NCBI GenBank assembly: GCA_030681365.1
Contig: JAUXWH010000315.1
Coordinates: forward strand, 1-39,394
Reading direction: 5' to 3'
Length of the DNA: 39,394 nt
Origin: Bradyrhizobium sp.
GTDB lineage: Bacteria; Pseudomonadota; Alphaproteobacteria; Rhizobiales; Xanthobacteraceae
A model generated the notes under the pieces. That model searched no databases and was not told the origin of the DNA. It worked only from the letters and a program-made list of their open reading frames with translations. The translations under genes and the position numbers were made by a program. This document shows, one piece after another, positions 16,562 through 23,742 of this stretch. Position 1 is the stretch's first letter. The number at the start of each line of letters is the position of its first letter.

Positions 16562-17689
16562 ATGGATGTTCGTGCCGCCGTCGCTGTCGCTGCCGGCAAG
16601 CCGCTGGAAGTCACCACCGTTCAACTCGAAGGCCCGCGCGAGGGCGAGGTACTGGTCGAGATCAAGGCCACCGGGGTGTGCCACACCGACGAATTCACGC
16701 TGTCCGGCGCCGATCCGGAAGGCCTGTTCCCGGCGATCCTCGGCCATGAGGGCGCCGGCATCGTGGTCGACATCGGCCGCGGCGTCACCAGCGTGAAGAA
16801 AGGCGATCACGTCATCCCGCTGTATACGCCGGAATGCCGGCAATGCCCGTCCTGCCTGTCGCGCAAGACCAATCTCTGCACCGCGATCCGTGCCACCCAG
16901 GGCCAGGGCCTGATGCCCGACGGCACCTCGCGATTTTCCATCGGCGGCAAGCCGATCCACCACTACATGGGCACATCGACCTTCGCCAATTTCACGGTAC
17001 TGCCGGAAATCGCGGTGGCCAAAATCCGCGAGGACGCGCCGTTCGACAAGGTCTGCTACATCGGCTGCGGCGTCACCACCGGGATCGGCGCGGTCATCAA
17101 CACCGCCAAGGTCGAACAAGGCGCCAAGGCGATCGTGTTCGGGCTCGGCGGTATCGGGCTCAACGTGTTGCAGGGCCTGCGGCTGGCCGGCGCCGACATG
17201 ATCATCGGGGTCGATATCAACAACGACCGCAAGACCTGGGGCGAGCGTTTTGGCATGACGCATTTCGTCAATCCGAAGGAACTCGGCAAGGACCTCGTCC
17301 CTCATCTCGTCGACATGACCAAATCGGGCGCGGACCAGATCGGCGGCGCCGATTACACGTTCGATTGCACCGGCAACGTCACCGTGATGCGGCAGGCACT
17401 GGAAGCCTGCCATCGCGGCTGGGGCCAGTCGATCGTGATCGGCGTGGCGCCCTCGGGAGCGGAGATTTCAACCCGCCCGTTCCAGCTGGTGACCGGCCGG
17501 GTCTGGAAAGGCACCGCGTTCGGCGGCGCGCGCGGCCGCACCGACGTGCCGAAGATCGTCGACTGGTACATGCAGGGCAAGATCGAGATCGATCCGATGA
17601 TCACCCATGTGATGCCGCTGGCCGAGATCAATACCGCGTTCGAACTGATGAAGCGCGGTGAATCGATCCGCGGCGTGGTGACGTTTTGA
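16562..17689 (+). CDS. frmA: S-(hydroxymethyl)glutathione dehydrogenase / class III alcohol dehydrogenase
   Basis: A 375-residue zinc enzyme that oxidises the spontaneous formaldehyde-glutathione adduct with NAD and can also reduce S-nitrosoglutathione. Catalytic zinc ligands are the Cys in ATGVCHTDEFTLSG, the His in ILGHEGAG and the Cys in CYIGCGVTTG. The structural zinc has the four-Cys set in TPECRQCPSCLSRKTNLC. The NAD-binding motif GLGGIGL follows. TSTFANFTV and the KGTAFGGARGRTDVP end are class III hallmarks. The ATG at 16562 has AGGGAAT upstream. It is not accompanied here by the usual esterase (fghA) or gfa partners. Confidence 0.95.
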   Translation: MDVRAAVAVAAGKPLEVTTVQLEGPREGEVLVEIKATGVCHTDEFTLSGADPEGLFPAILGHEGAGIVVDIGRGVTSVKKGDHVIPLYTPECRQCPSCLSRKTNLCTAIRATQGQGLMPDGTSRFSIGGKPIHHYMGTSTFANFTVLPEIAVAKIREDAPFDKVCYIGCGVTTGIGAVINTAKVEQGAKAIVFGLGGIGLNVLQGLRLAGADMIIGVDINNDRKTWGERFGMTHFVNPKELGKDLVPHLVDMTKSGADQIGGADYTFDCTGNVTVMRQALEACHRGWGQSIVIGVAPSGAEISTRPFQLVTGRVWKGTAFGGARGRTDVPKIVDWYMQGKIEIDPMITHVMPLAEINTAFELMKRGESIRGVVTF

Positions 17690-17732
17690 GATCATTTCCC
17701 ACAGCCGGAGTGCAAGCCCCTGCCTGATCGGT

Positions 17733-17772
17733 CGCGTGCTCCGTGCAAATACGGATGCGCAGGGAGCACGCG
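17733..17772. other. Hairpin between frmA and diguanylate cyclase
   Basis: CGCGTGCTCC (17733-17742) and GGAGCACGCG (17763-17772) form a perfect 10-bp inverted repeat with a 20-base loop. There is no T-tract, so it is not a classical terminator; it could stabilise the frmA transcript or be an operator-like element. It is 43 bp after frmA. Confidence 0.45.
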
Positions 17773-17874
17773 CACCAGTCGTTAGTCATAATCCGGTCGA
17801 ATGGACGCCGATCACCATGCATTAGCAAATATCGTCGCATGTCGCTTGTAGACATCCGATGATGGTAACAACCG

Positions 17875-19050
17875 ATGGACGGCCCGATCGACCGACGCGC
17901 GCTTGACGAACCTGTTCATTCGCAGGGTAGCCGGAGCAATGCCGAAAGCTGGGATCCGTGGACGGACAACCCGCGCAACGCCCGGCTCAGCCGTCAGTTT
18001 CGATGGCTGGTAACGATAGCGGTCGCAAACCTGTCCATACTTGCCATCGACCTCCACAGTCTGAGTGACAGCTTTTCGACGGCCGTCAGTTTGCGGCTGC
18101 TGGTGATCACGCCTCTCGTGCTGCTCGCGCTTGGCATCAATCGCTGGTCGAGCAATCACCGTTTGCAGACCGTGGCCAGCGCCTGCGCGACGGTGTCGCT
18201 GGTCGCGACAACGGCGATCATCGGACAAATGGCGCAGGAGCCTTTCGCCAGCCGCTATCTGATGGCAGGCCAGTTTATCATCTTCGCCGCGGCGGTATTT
18301 GCGGCGCTGCCCTGGCGCGCCACGCAGATCATGACGGTCGTCTCGACCGCTGTCTACGCGCTGGTCGTCGCGAGCGCGCTGCAGTTTCCGCCGAGAATGG
18401 TCAACCTGGATCTGGTCGGGTCCAACATTCTGATAGCCATCCTGGCGCTGTATGTCCGCAGGGAAAAGGACGCCCGGATGAACGAGATTCTCCGGATGCG
18501 CCGCATTGACGCGCGGCGAACCGACGAGCTTCGCAACGCCAATGCCAGGCTGACGCAGCTTTCCAGCACCGACGCGCTGACGGGTGCCTTCAACCGGCGC
18601 TACCTCGAGGTATTCGCCGACAACTGGTCTACCTCCGTCGTCCCATCGCTCAGCAGCGGCGTATTGATGATCGATGTCGATCACTTCAAGCTGTTCAACG
18701 ATCTGAGCGGGCACGCGGAAGGCGACCGTTGCCTGCAACGAGTCGCTGGAGCGATACGAAGCGCCCTCCGGTCACCGGATGACATCGTTGTCCGCTACGG
18801 CGGGGAGGAGTTCGTGGTAATCCTCCCGGCCGCGGATCCGTTTGAAGCCCTCGCCGTCGCCGAGCGGTTGCGCAGCGCGGTAAGCGACCTGCAGATTCCC
18901 CATCCCGGTCTCGTGACCCACGCTGTCGTCACCGTCAGCATCGGCACATGCGTCGCTGGGCCTGACGAGAACATCACCGACACTATCGAGCGCGCCGACA
19001 AGTTGATGTATGCTGCGAAGAAGGGTGGCCGAAACCGCGTTTCGGCCTGA
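17875..19050 (+). CDS. Membrane-bound diguanylate cyclase (GGDEF)
   Basis: A 391-residue protein with about six membrane helices between 42 and 195 (for example WLVTIAVANLSILAI, LLVITPLVLLALGI, FIIFAAAVFAAL), a short coiled linker (RRTDELRNANARLTQLS) and a GGDEF domain (about 228-390). The active site RYGGEEF (309-313) and the metal/substrate residues in DVDHFKLFND and DALTGAFNRRYL are intact, so it should make c-di-GMP. The inhibitory RxxD is out of register: RSPD (299-302) sits one residue too far upstream. The membrane sensor is of MASE-like type, ligand unknown. It is transcribed alone, and no strong ribosome-binding site is seen. Confidence 0.9.
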   Translation: MDGPIDRRALDEPVHSQGSRSNAESWDPWTDNPRNARLSRQFRWLVTIAVANLSILAIDLHSLSDSFSTAVSLRLLVITPLVLLALGINRWSSNHRLQTVASACATVSLVATTAIIGQMAQEPFASRYLMAGQFIIFAAAVFAALPWRATQIMTVVSTAVYALVVASALQFPPRMVNLDLVGSNILIAILALYVRREKDARMNEILRMRRIDARRTDELRNANARLTQLSSTDALTGAFNRRYLEVFADNWSTSVVPSLSSGVLMIDVDHFKLFNDLSGHAEGDRCLQRVAGAIRSALRSPDDIVVRYGGEEFVVILPAADPFEALAVAERLRSAVSDLQIPHPGLVTHAVVTVSIGTCVAGPDENITDTIERADKLMYAAKKGGRNRVSA

Positions 19051-19107
19051 ACCGGGCCGGATCGATCAACCGATGAGGCGCGGCAACCTCCGGGGGGACC
19101 GTGAGAG

Positions 19108-20016
19108 ATGCGCCTGCAATTTCAGACCGTCGATGTATTCACCGGCACCCAATTCATCGGCAACCCGCTTGCCGTCGTCCTGAACGCCGAGGGACTCTCG
19201 GCCGGGCAGATGCAGGCGATCGCCGCCGAATTCAATCTGGCGGAGACGACTTTCGTGCTGCCGCCCCGGGACGCCGCGCATACGGCCGAAGTGCGGATCT
19301 TCACGCCACGCAGCGAGATGCCGTTCGCCGGCCATCCCAATGTCGGCACCGCTTTCGTGCTGGCCCGCGCAGGCTCCAGTTACGGCCGGCCGGTCCGCGG
19401 CGACCGCGTCATCTTCGAGGAGAAGGCCGGACTGGTCCCGATCGAGATCTTGCGGGAAGGCGCGGTCGTGGTGGGTTCGAAACTCGCCTCCCCGCAGCCG
19501 CTCTCGGTCGGCGCCGAGGTTGCGGGCGAACTTGTGGCTTCGGCCTGCGGAATCTCGCTGGCCGACATCGAGACCCTCCATCATCGCCCGCGTATCGCGT
19601 CCTGCGGCGCCCCGTTCATTCTGGCCGAACTGAAGAGCCGCACGGCGCTGATCGAAGCGAGCCCGAACGGCGATGTGTTCCGGCTGGAAGTCAGCAAGCA
19701 GCCGGCCGTCAGTATCATGCTCTACACGCAGGTCCATGAGGCCGACATCGATATCCGGGCGCGGATGTTCGCGCCGCACCTCAACATTCCCGAGGATCCG
19801 GCGACCGGCTCCGCCAATGTCGCGCTGATCGGCCTGCTCGCCCACCTGCGCCCGGAGGCGAACCTTTCGCTGTCGAAGACGATCGCGCAAGGCGTGGAGA
19901 TGGGACGGCCGAGCATCCTGCAGGCACAGGCCGACAAGAAAGACGGCACGGTCGCCGTAACCTATATCGGCGGCCGCTGCGTGCCTGTCATGTCAGGGAC
20001 GATCGATCTGGCCTGA
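19108..20016 (+). CDS. PhzF-family isomerase/epimerase-like protein
   Basis: A 302-residue protein with the twin diaminopimelate-epimerase-like fold of the PhzF/YddE family. Hallmarks are VDVFTGTQFIGNPLAVVL at the start, the catalytic glutamate in NLAETTFVL (E46), MPFAGHPNVGTAFVL (about 71-85) and EDPATGSANVALIG near 230-243, plus the C-terminal GRPS and YIGGRCVPV. In PhzF the glutamate protonates dihydro-hydroxyanthranilate; most family members outside phenazine clusters have unknown substrates, and no phenazine genes are present here. GTGAGAG precedes the ATG. It converges with the ClpP-like gene, the two stop codons being only a few bases apart. Confidence 0.9.
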   Translation: MRLQFQTVDVFTGTQFIGNPLAVVLNAEGLSAGQMQAIAAEFNLAETTFVLPPRDAAHTAEVRIFTPRSEMPFAGHPNVGTAFVLARAGSSYGRPVRGDRVIFEEKAGLVPIEILREGAVVVGSKLASPQPLSVGAEVAGELVASACGISLADIETLHHRPRIASCGAPFILAELKSRTALIEASPNGDVFRLEVSKQPAVSIMLYTQVHEADIDIRARMFAPHLNIPEDPATGSANVALIGLLAHLRPEANLSLSKTIAQGVEMGRPSILQAQADKKDGTVAVTYIGGRCVPVMSGTIDLA

Positions 20017-20021
20017 GGCGA

Positions 20022-20468
20022 TCAGAATTCTTCCGGACAGGGATCGACGATCTTCCACATGTCCTTGCCGTTCTTGATCTTCTTCATCTCGGTGGTCAGC
20101 CCGCCATTGCGGCGGATCCAGTCCTTCACCGGCTGAGGGTAATAGGACATCAGGTCGGACGTTCCTTCCGAGCTGGTTATCTTGATGCCGAAGGTAAACG
20201 CCTTGTCGTAATAGGCCTGGTGGAAGCCGAGGCTGGCGCGCGGCGTCACGCAGACCTTGTTCATCGGCACGATGCCGAACACCATCGTGCAGGCCGAGTT
20301 GCAGATGCCGTCGATGATGACGCGTTCCTTGCGGTCGCGAATGCGCTCGTATTTCGCCTTGTATTCGGTGACATAGCCGCCGTGATCCCGGGTGATGCGC
20401 AGATCGGCGCGCGCCGGCGACACCGCCAGCAGCGAGAGCAACAGCAAGGGTAGAAATGTGATGCGCAT
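20022..20468 (-). CDS. Secreted ClpP-like (COG3904-type) protein
   Basis: About 148 residues. A signal peptide (MRITFLPLLLLSLLAVSPARA) is followed by a small domain resembling the ClpP/crotonase fold: RVIIDGICNSACTMVFGIVP, with Ser58 at the nucleophile position of the SAC motif, and RASLGFHQAYY, with His83 in the place of the ClpP catalytic His. This matches the predicted periplasmic ClpP-like proteins of rhizobia, whose function is unknown. The start could also be ATG 20495 (better ribosome-binding site, longer n-region) or 20534; 20468 gives the cleanest signal peptide. An acidic residue completing a triad is not obvious. Confidence 0.72.
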   Translation of the reverse strand: MRITFLPLLLLSLLAVSPARADLRITRDHGGYVTEYKAKYERIRDRKERVIIDGICNSACTMVFGIVPMNKVCVTPRASLGFHQAYYDKAFTFGIKITSSEGTSDLMSYYPQPVKDWIRRNGGLTTEMKKIKNGKDMWKIVDPCPEEF

Positions 20469-20598
20469 GGATCGATCGAAAACCGGGTAGATCATTGGCC
20501 CCAAGCGGACCAGATGGCAGGACTCTGGCGGCACTATGTTGGAATTTCGTTAAGCATCCCGAAAAGGCGAAAAGGGGGCATACGACGACGATCGGCAC

Positions 20599-20627
20599 CC
20601 ATTTGAGGGGATTTTTCCCTCGAATGG
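20599..20627. other. Stable hairpin in gene-free gap 20535-20901
   Basis: CCATTTGAGGG (20599-20609) pairs with CCCTCGAATGG (20617-20627), 11 bp with one G-T pair, around the loop GATTTTT; CCAAATGGG follows at 20631-20639 and can pair alternatively with the 5' arm. The two alternative pairings are reminiscent of an attenuator or small RNA, but no T-tract is present. The rest of the gap (20535-20901) contains no gene I can support. Confidence 0.35.
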
Positions 20628-20901
20628 AACCCAAATGGGCCCAACGGCTCTTCCAGATCCCTTCTTTCGAAGGCGCCAGGCAAGGCCTCCTGCCGCCCCC
20701 ACCGGCCAGGGAATGATCCGGCGCATTTGACCGGCTGACTGGAATTGAACGCCAGGACTTCGCCGCGCGCGCCAATCGCTTCAGCCGTTGGTGCTGGCAA
20801 TTGCCCTGAACGCTTATTCATCAGCGTGGACAAAGTGTCATTATCCGTTCCGTTGCAAACGACTGGCCGCCTCCTATGTCACTTCAAGCGGGAGGCCATC
20901 A

Positions 20902-21105
20902 ATGAAGCAGTCACACCATTTCCTGGAGAACGCCGAGAACTGCGCCCGGATGGCCGAGCGGGCGCCGGACGAGCCCAGCCACAAACGCTACAAGCGCATG
21001 GAGGCCGCCTGGAAAGCCCTCGCGACCGAACAGGACTGGCTCGACGGCCAAATGCCACCGGTCCGGATCGCGACCAACGGAGACACGAGAACCCAGCAGG
21101 CATGA
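20902..21105 (+). CDS. Small hypothetical protein (67 aa)
   Basis: ATG 20902 follows GCGGGAGGCCATCA, a good Shine-Dalgarno sequence, which sets the start well inside a longer open frame. The product is helical and charged (MKQSHHFLENAENCARMAE, then HKRYKRMEAAWKALATEQDWLDGQ), with no membrane segment. It resembles short rhizobial proteins of unknown function in which a Cys-Ala-x-Met-Ala segment precedes an amphipathic helix ending in W-L. I cannot assign a role. Confidence 0.62.
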   Translation: MKQSHHFLENAENCARMAERAPDEPSHKRYKRMEAAWKALATEQDWLDGQMPPVRIATNGDTRTQQA

Positions 21106-21171
21106 AACGACCGCGTTACGGAACCGGGCGGACGTAAGACACCAGCGACGGCGGCAATTTTCATGGACGAA

Positions 21172-21333
21172 CTAAAGGTTATCGGGCGTTCGTAACGGCG
21201 AGGACTTATCGGCGTTCCTCAGCTCTTGTTCCGCCAGATGATAAAACTCATCATCCCTGCCCTCAGGCTTGCCGGCCAGTTCCCAAAGTTCGTAGGCCCG
21301 GTGGATGATCTGCTCTTTGGTCGGCTGTTCCAT
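21172..21333 (-). CDS. Short DUF2934-family protein (53 aa)
   Basis: The frame begins MEQPTKEQIIHRAYELWELA and continues GKPEGRDDEFYHLAEQELRN, ending at a TAG (21174-21172). The pattern I-x-x-R-A-Y-E-x-W-E-x-A/E-G-x-P-x-G-R-D-x-x-x-x-x-x-A-E-x-E-L is the DUF2934 signature, found in many short rhizobial proteins of unknown function. GGAAAG lies about 9 bases upstream of the ATG. It is cytoplasmic and probably helical. Confidence 0.78.
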   Translation of the reverse strand: MEQPTKEQIIHRAYELWELAGKPEGRDDEFYHLAEQELRNADKSSPLRTPDNL

Positions 21334-21660
21334 TGCATTGCTTTCCGGATTGAGAAGCCCAACCCGACTGCCTTTGGTGGTTACGAAGGCGGCAGGCTGT
21401 GCAGGCCCGCTCCTGAGAAGAACAAAGCCCGAAAAGGAAAGTCCGGTTTTTCCAACTTGTTCCGAACCAGGGGTATTCCGCCATGAAGGCCTCGACGCCG
21501 TGTTTTTGCCTCACCGACGCGAAGCAGCAGGGCGGGATGGCCCTCCTCGGCCAAGTCTGGTAATCGGAACCGTCGAACGTGGTTCGGCACCCGTTTTCAG
21601 TGCTCGGAACAGTGGCCCTAAGAAATTAGAACCCTGCGCTAACACATTGAAAACATTGAT
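21334..21660. other. Gene-free stretch upstream of tRNA-Arg
   Basis: I find no supported gene in these 327 bp. A 26-codon plus-strand frame at 21483 lacks a ribosome-binding site. The final 40 bp (AT-richer, with ACACATTGAAAACATTGATG) should contain the tRNA promoter, but I cannot place -35 and -10 boxes with confidence. Confidence 0.5.
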
Positions 21661-21737
21661 GCGCTCGTAGCTCAGCTGGATAGAGCATCGGATTTCGATT
21701 CCGAGGGCCGGGAGTTCGAATCTCTCCGAGCGCGCCA
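21661..21737 (+). tRNA. tRNA-Arg (anticodon TCG)
   Basis: A complete cloverleaf is visible. The acceptor arms GCGCTCG (21661-21667) and CGAGCGC (21727-21733) pair fully; the D arm is GCTC/GAGC, the anticodon stem TCGGA/TCCGA with loop TTTCGAT (anticodon TCG, reads CGA and related Arg codons), the variable loop five bases, and the T arm GGGAG/CTCTC with loop TTCGAAT. The discriminator base G is followed by an encoded CCA (21735-21737). Confidence 0.97.
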
Positions 21738-21873
21738 TCGCCTCTTCTGCGCCAGCGCGCGCTGCGGCACGCCACCATTGGCTTCGCCGATTGACCCACC
21801 CGAAACGACTTCTCCCGAACGGGAACAGTCGCCTACCTCCGCCGTTTCCGTCGCTGAGGTATCAGGAGCCCAA

Positions 21874-22743
21874 ATGTCTGTTCCGGTGCACCATCGCAGA
21901 ACGATGGTCGGTGGCGTGGACGTCTTCTATCGCGAAGCCGGCCCGGCGCACGCGCCTGTGCTCCTGCTGCCCCATGGCTATCCCTGCTCCTCCTATGAAT
22001 TCAGGGACTATATGCGCCATCTTGGCGAAGACTGGCGGCTGCTCGCTCCGGATTTCCCCGGCAGCGGCTATAGCGCCACGCCTGAAGCGTTCGCCTACGA
22101 TTTCGACGGCTTCGCATGCTTTCTGGAAGACTTTGTCGATACGCTGGGCGTTGAACGTTTTGCGCTCTATCTCCACGACTTCGGCTCTCAGGTCGGCCTG
22201 CGACTGGCCATCCGCGATCCGAGCCGCATCGCCGCGCTCATCATCCAGAATGGCGACATCTACGAGGATGTACTCGGGCCCAAATATGCCGGGCTCAAGG
22301 ACATCTGGAGAATGGAGCGGGCGGAAGGGCTCGGCAAACTACGCGAGTTCATCTCCAAGGATCATTTCAGGGATGAGTTTCTGAACGCCGTCCGTCCCGA
22401 ACTGGCCCAACGTATTCCGCCTGACCTTTGGGAATTGCATTGGCCGCTGATGACGGAGCGGCGCCAGGAGATCGCCGCGCGCATCATCTACGACCTCAAG
22501 GACAATCTTGCGTGGTTTCCGCGCTATCAGGCCTATTTGCGAGCCCACTCGCCACCCGCGTTGATCCTCTGGGGACCTCAGGATCTCTATATGCCGGAGG
22601 AATCGGCGCGCGCCTATCTGCGTGACTTGCCCGAGGCGGAACTCCACCTGCTCGACGCGGGGCACTGGCTGCTTGAGACCAATCTCGCAGAGGCGGTCGA
22701 TCTGACGCGTGACTTCCTGCAGCGGGTCCACAGGCGCGATTGA
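21874..22743 (+). CDS. Alpha/beta hydrolase with Asp nucleophile (epoxide hydrolase/dehalogenase-like)
   Basis: A 289-residue alpha/beta-hydrolase. Oxyanion motif HGYP (34-37), then PDFPGSGYS, then the nucleophile elbow YLHDFGSQVG with Asp102 where lipases have Ser, the acid in WGPQDLYMP (D237) and His264 in LLDAGHWLLE. An Asp nucleophile with HGxP is the pattern of epoxide hydrolases and haloalkane dehalogenases. The two cap tyrosines needed for an epoxide hydrolase cannot be fixed from sequence alone. AGGAG precedes ATG 21874; the longer open frame to 21778 lacks support. It is 136 bp after the tRNA and directly upstream of a paralogue in the same operon. Confidence 0.88.
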   Translation: MSVPVHHRRTMVGGVDVFYREAGPAHAPVLLLPHGYPCSSYEFRDYMRHLGEDWRLLAPDFPGSGYSATPEAFAYDFDGFACFLEDFVDTLGVERFALYLHDFGSQVGLRLAIRDPSRIAALIIQNGDIYEDVLGPKYAGLKDIWRMERAEGLGKLREFISKDHFRDEFLNAVRPELAQRIPPDLWELHWPLMTERRQEIAARIIYDLKDNLAWFPRYQAYLRAHSPPALILWGPQDLYMPEESARAYLRDLPEAELHLLDAGHWLLETNLAEAVDLTRDFLQRVHRRD

Positions 22744-22775
22744 GCCGGACGGCAGTCGAGAAGAGGAGGCCGAAC

Positions 22776-23669
22776 ATGCGCCCACTGCCCCGTCAAAGAC
22801 TTCGTCTGTCCGGCGGCGCGGAGTTGTCCTTTGCTGTGGCGGGTGACGCGTCCAAGCCCACCGTGCTTCTCCTGCACGGCTTTCCCGGCTCGGCGGACTA
22901 TTTTCGTGAGGTTGTGCCCGAGCTGTCGCAGGTCGCCTACGTGATCGCGCCCGACCTGCCTGGCTACGGCGAGTCGGATCCTCTGCCGAAACCCACGTTT
23001 CCCGCCTTCAGCCAGGCCGTCTCGGAGCTGCTGGACCGACTCGCGGCCGGGCCGCGCTACATCTACCTTCATGATTTCGGCGCGCCGGTGGGGTTTGACA
23101 TCGCCATGCAAGCGCCGGACCTGGTGCTGGGCCACTTCGTACAGAATGCCAATGCGCATCGAACCGGACTCGGATCACAATGGGCGCCGGTGGAGGATTA
23201 TTGGTCGAATCCCAACCCGGAGAACGAGGCGGCGGCGACTGCGCATCTGACCTTCGAGGGCGTGCGCAACGGATATCTTGGCGGGATGCCGCCGGACGTT
23301 GCGACGCGAATCCCGGCCGAAATCTGGGAGGAAGACTGGCGGACGATGCAGTTGCCGGGCCGGATGGAGACGCAGCGAGCGCTCGTCAAGGACTATGGGA
23401 ACTACGTCGCCCGGTTCGAAGAGATCGCCGACTATCTCGCGCGCCGGCAGCCGCCTTCCCTGATGATCTGGGCGCGCCACGACCCCTTCTTCGATCTCGC
23501 CGAGGTCCTGTCATGGATGGAGGCGCTGCCGAGAATGGAAGGCCATGTTCTCGACGCCGGCCACAAGCTGCTCGAGACACACGCGACCGCGGCGGTGTCG
23601 CTCATGGTCGATTTCATCGAGCAAACCCGACCGACCGGTGATGGAAGTCGCCGCGATACAGGTAGGTGA
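22776..23669 (+). CDS. Second alpha/beta hydrolase with Asp nucleophile, paralogue of the preceding gene
   Basis: A 297-residue enzyme with the same landmarks as its neighbour: HGFPGS (34-39), PDLPGYGESD, nucleophile YLHDFGAPVG (Asp100), acid in WARHDPFF (D236) and His263 in VLDAGHKLLE. The HDFG elbow and the DAGHxLLET end are shared between the two, but the caps differ strongly, so the duplication is old or the pair was assembled. AGAGGAGG lies 6-7 bases before ATG 22776, 32 bp after the first gene's stop, which indicates one transcript. Substrate unknown; epoxides or halogenated compounds are the family expectation. Confidence 0.88.
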   Translation: MRPLPRQRLRLSGGAELSFAVAGDASKPTVLLLHGFPGSADYFREVVPELSQVAYVIAPDLPGYGESDPLPKPTFPAFSQAVSELLDRLAAGPRYIYLHDFGAPVGFDIAMQAPDLVLGHFVQNANAHRTGLGSQWAPVEDYWSNPNPENEAAATAHLTFEGVRNGYLGGMPPDVATRIPAEIWEEDWRTMQLPGRMETQRALVKDYGNYVARFEEIADYLARRQPPSLMIWARHDPFFDLAEVLSWMEALPRMEGHVLDAGHKLLETHATAAVSLMVDFIEQTRPTGDGSRRDTGR

Positions 23670-23742
23670 CGGCGACGAGACATTTCCTTGGCTTCCGGGC
23701 GGCCTCGCCCCCCTCAAGGCATCGAGCGCCCGTCAGCTTCCC

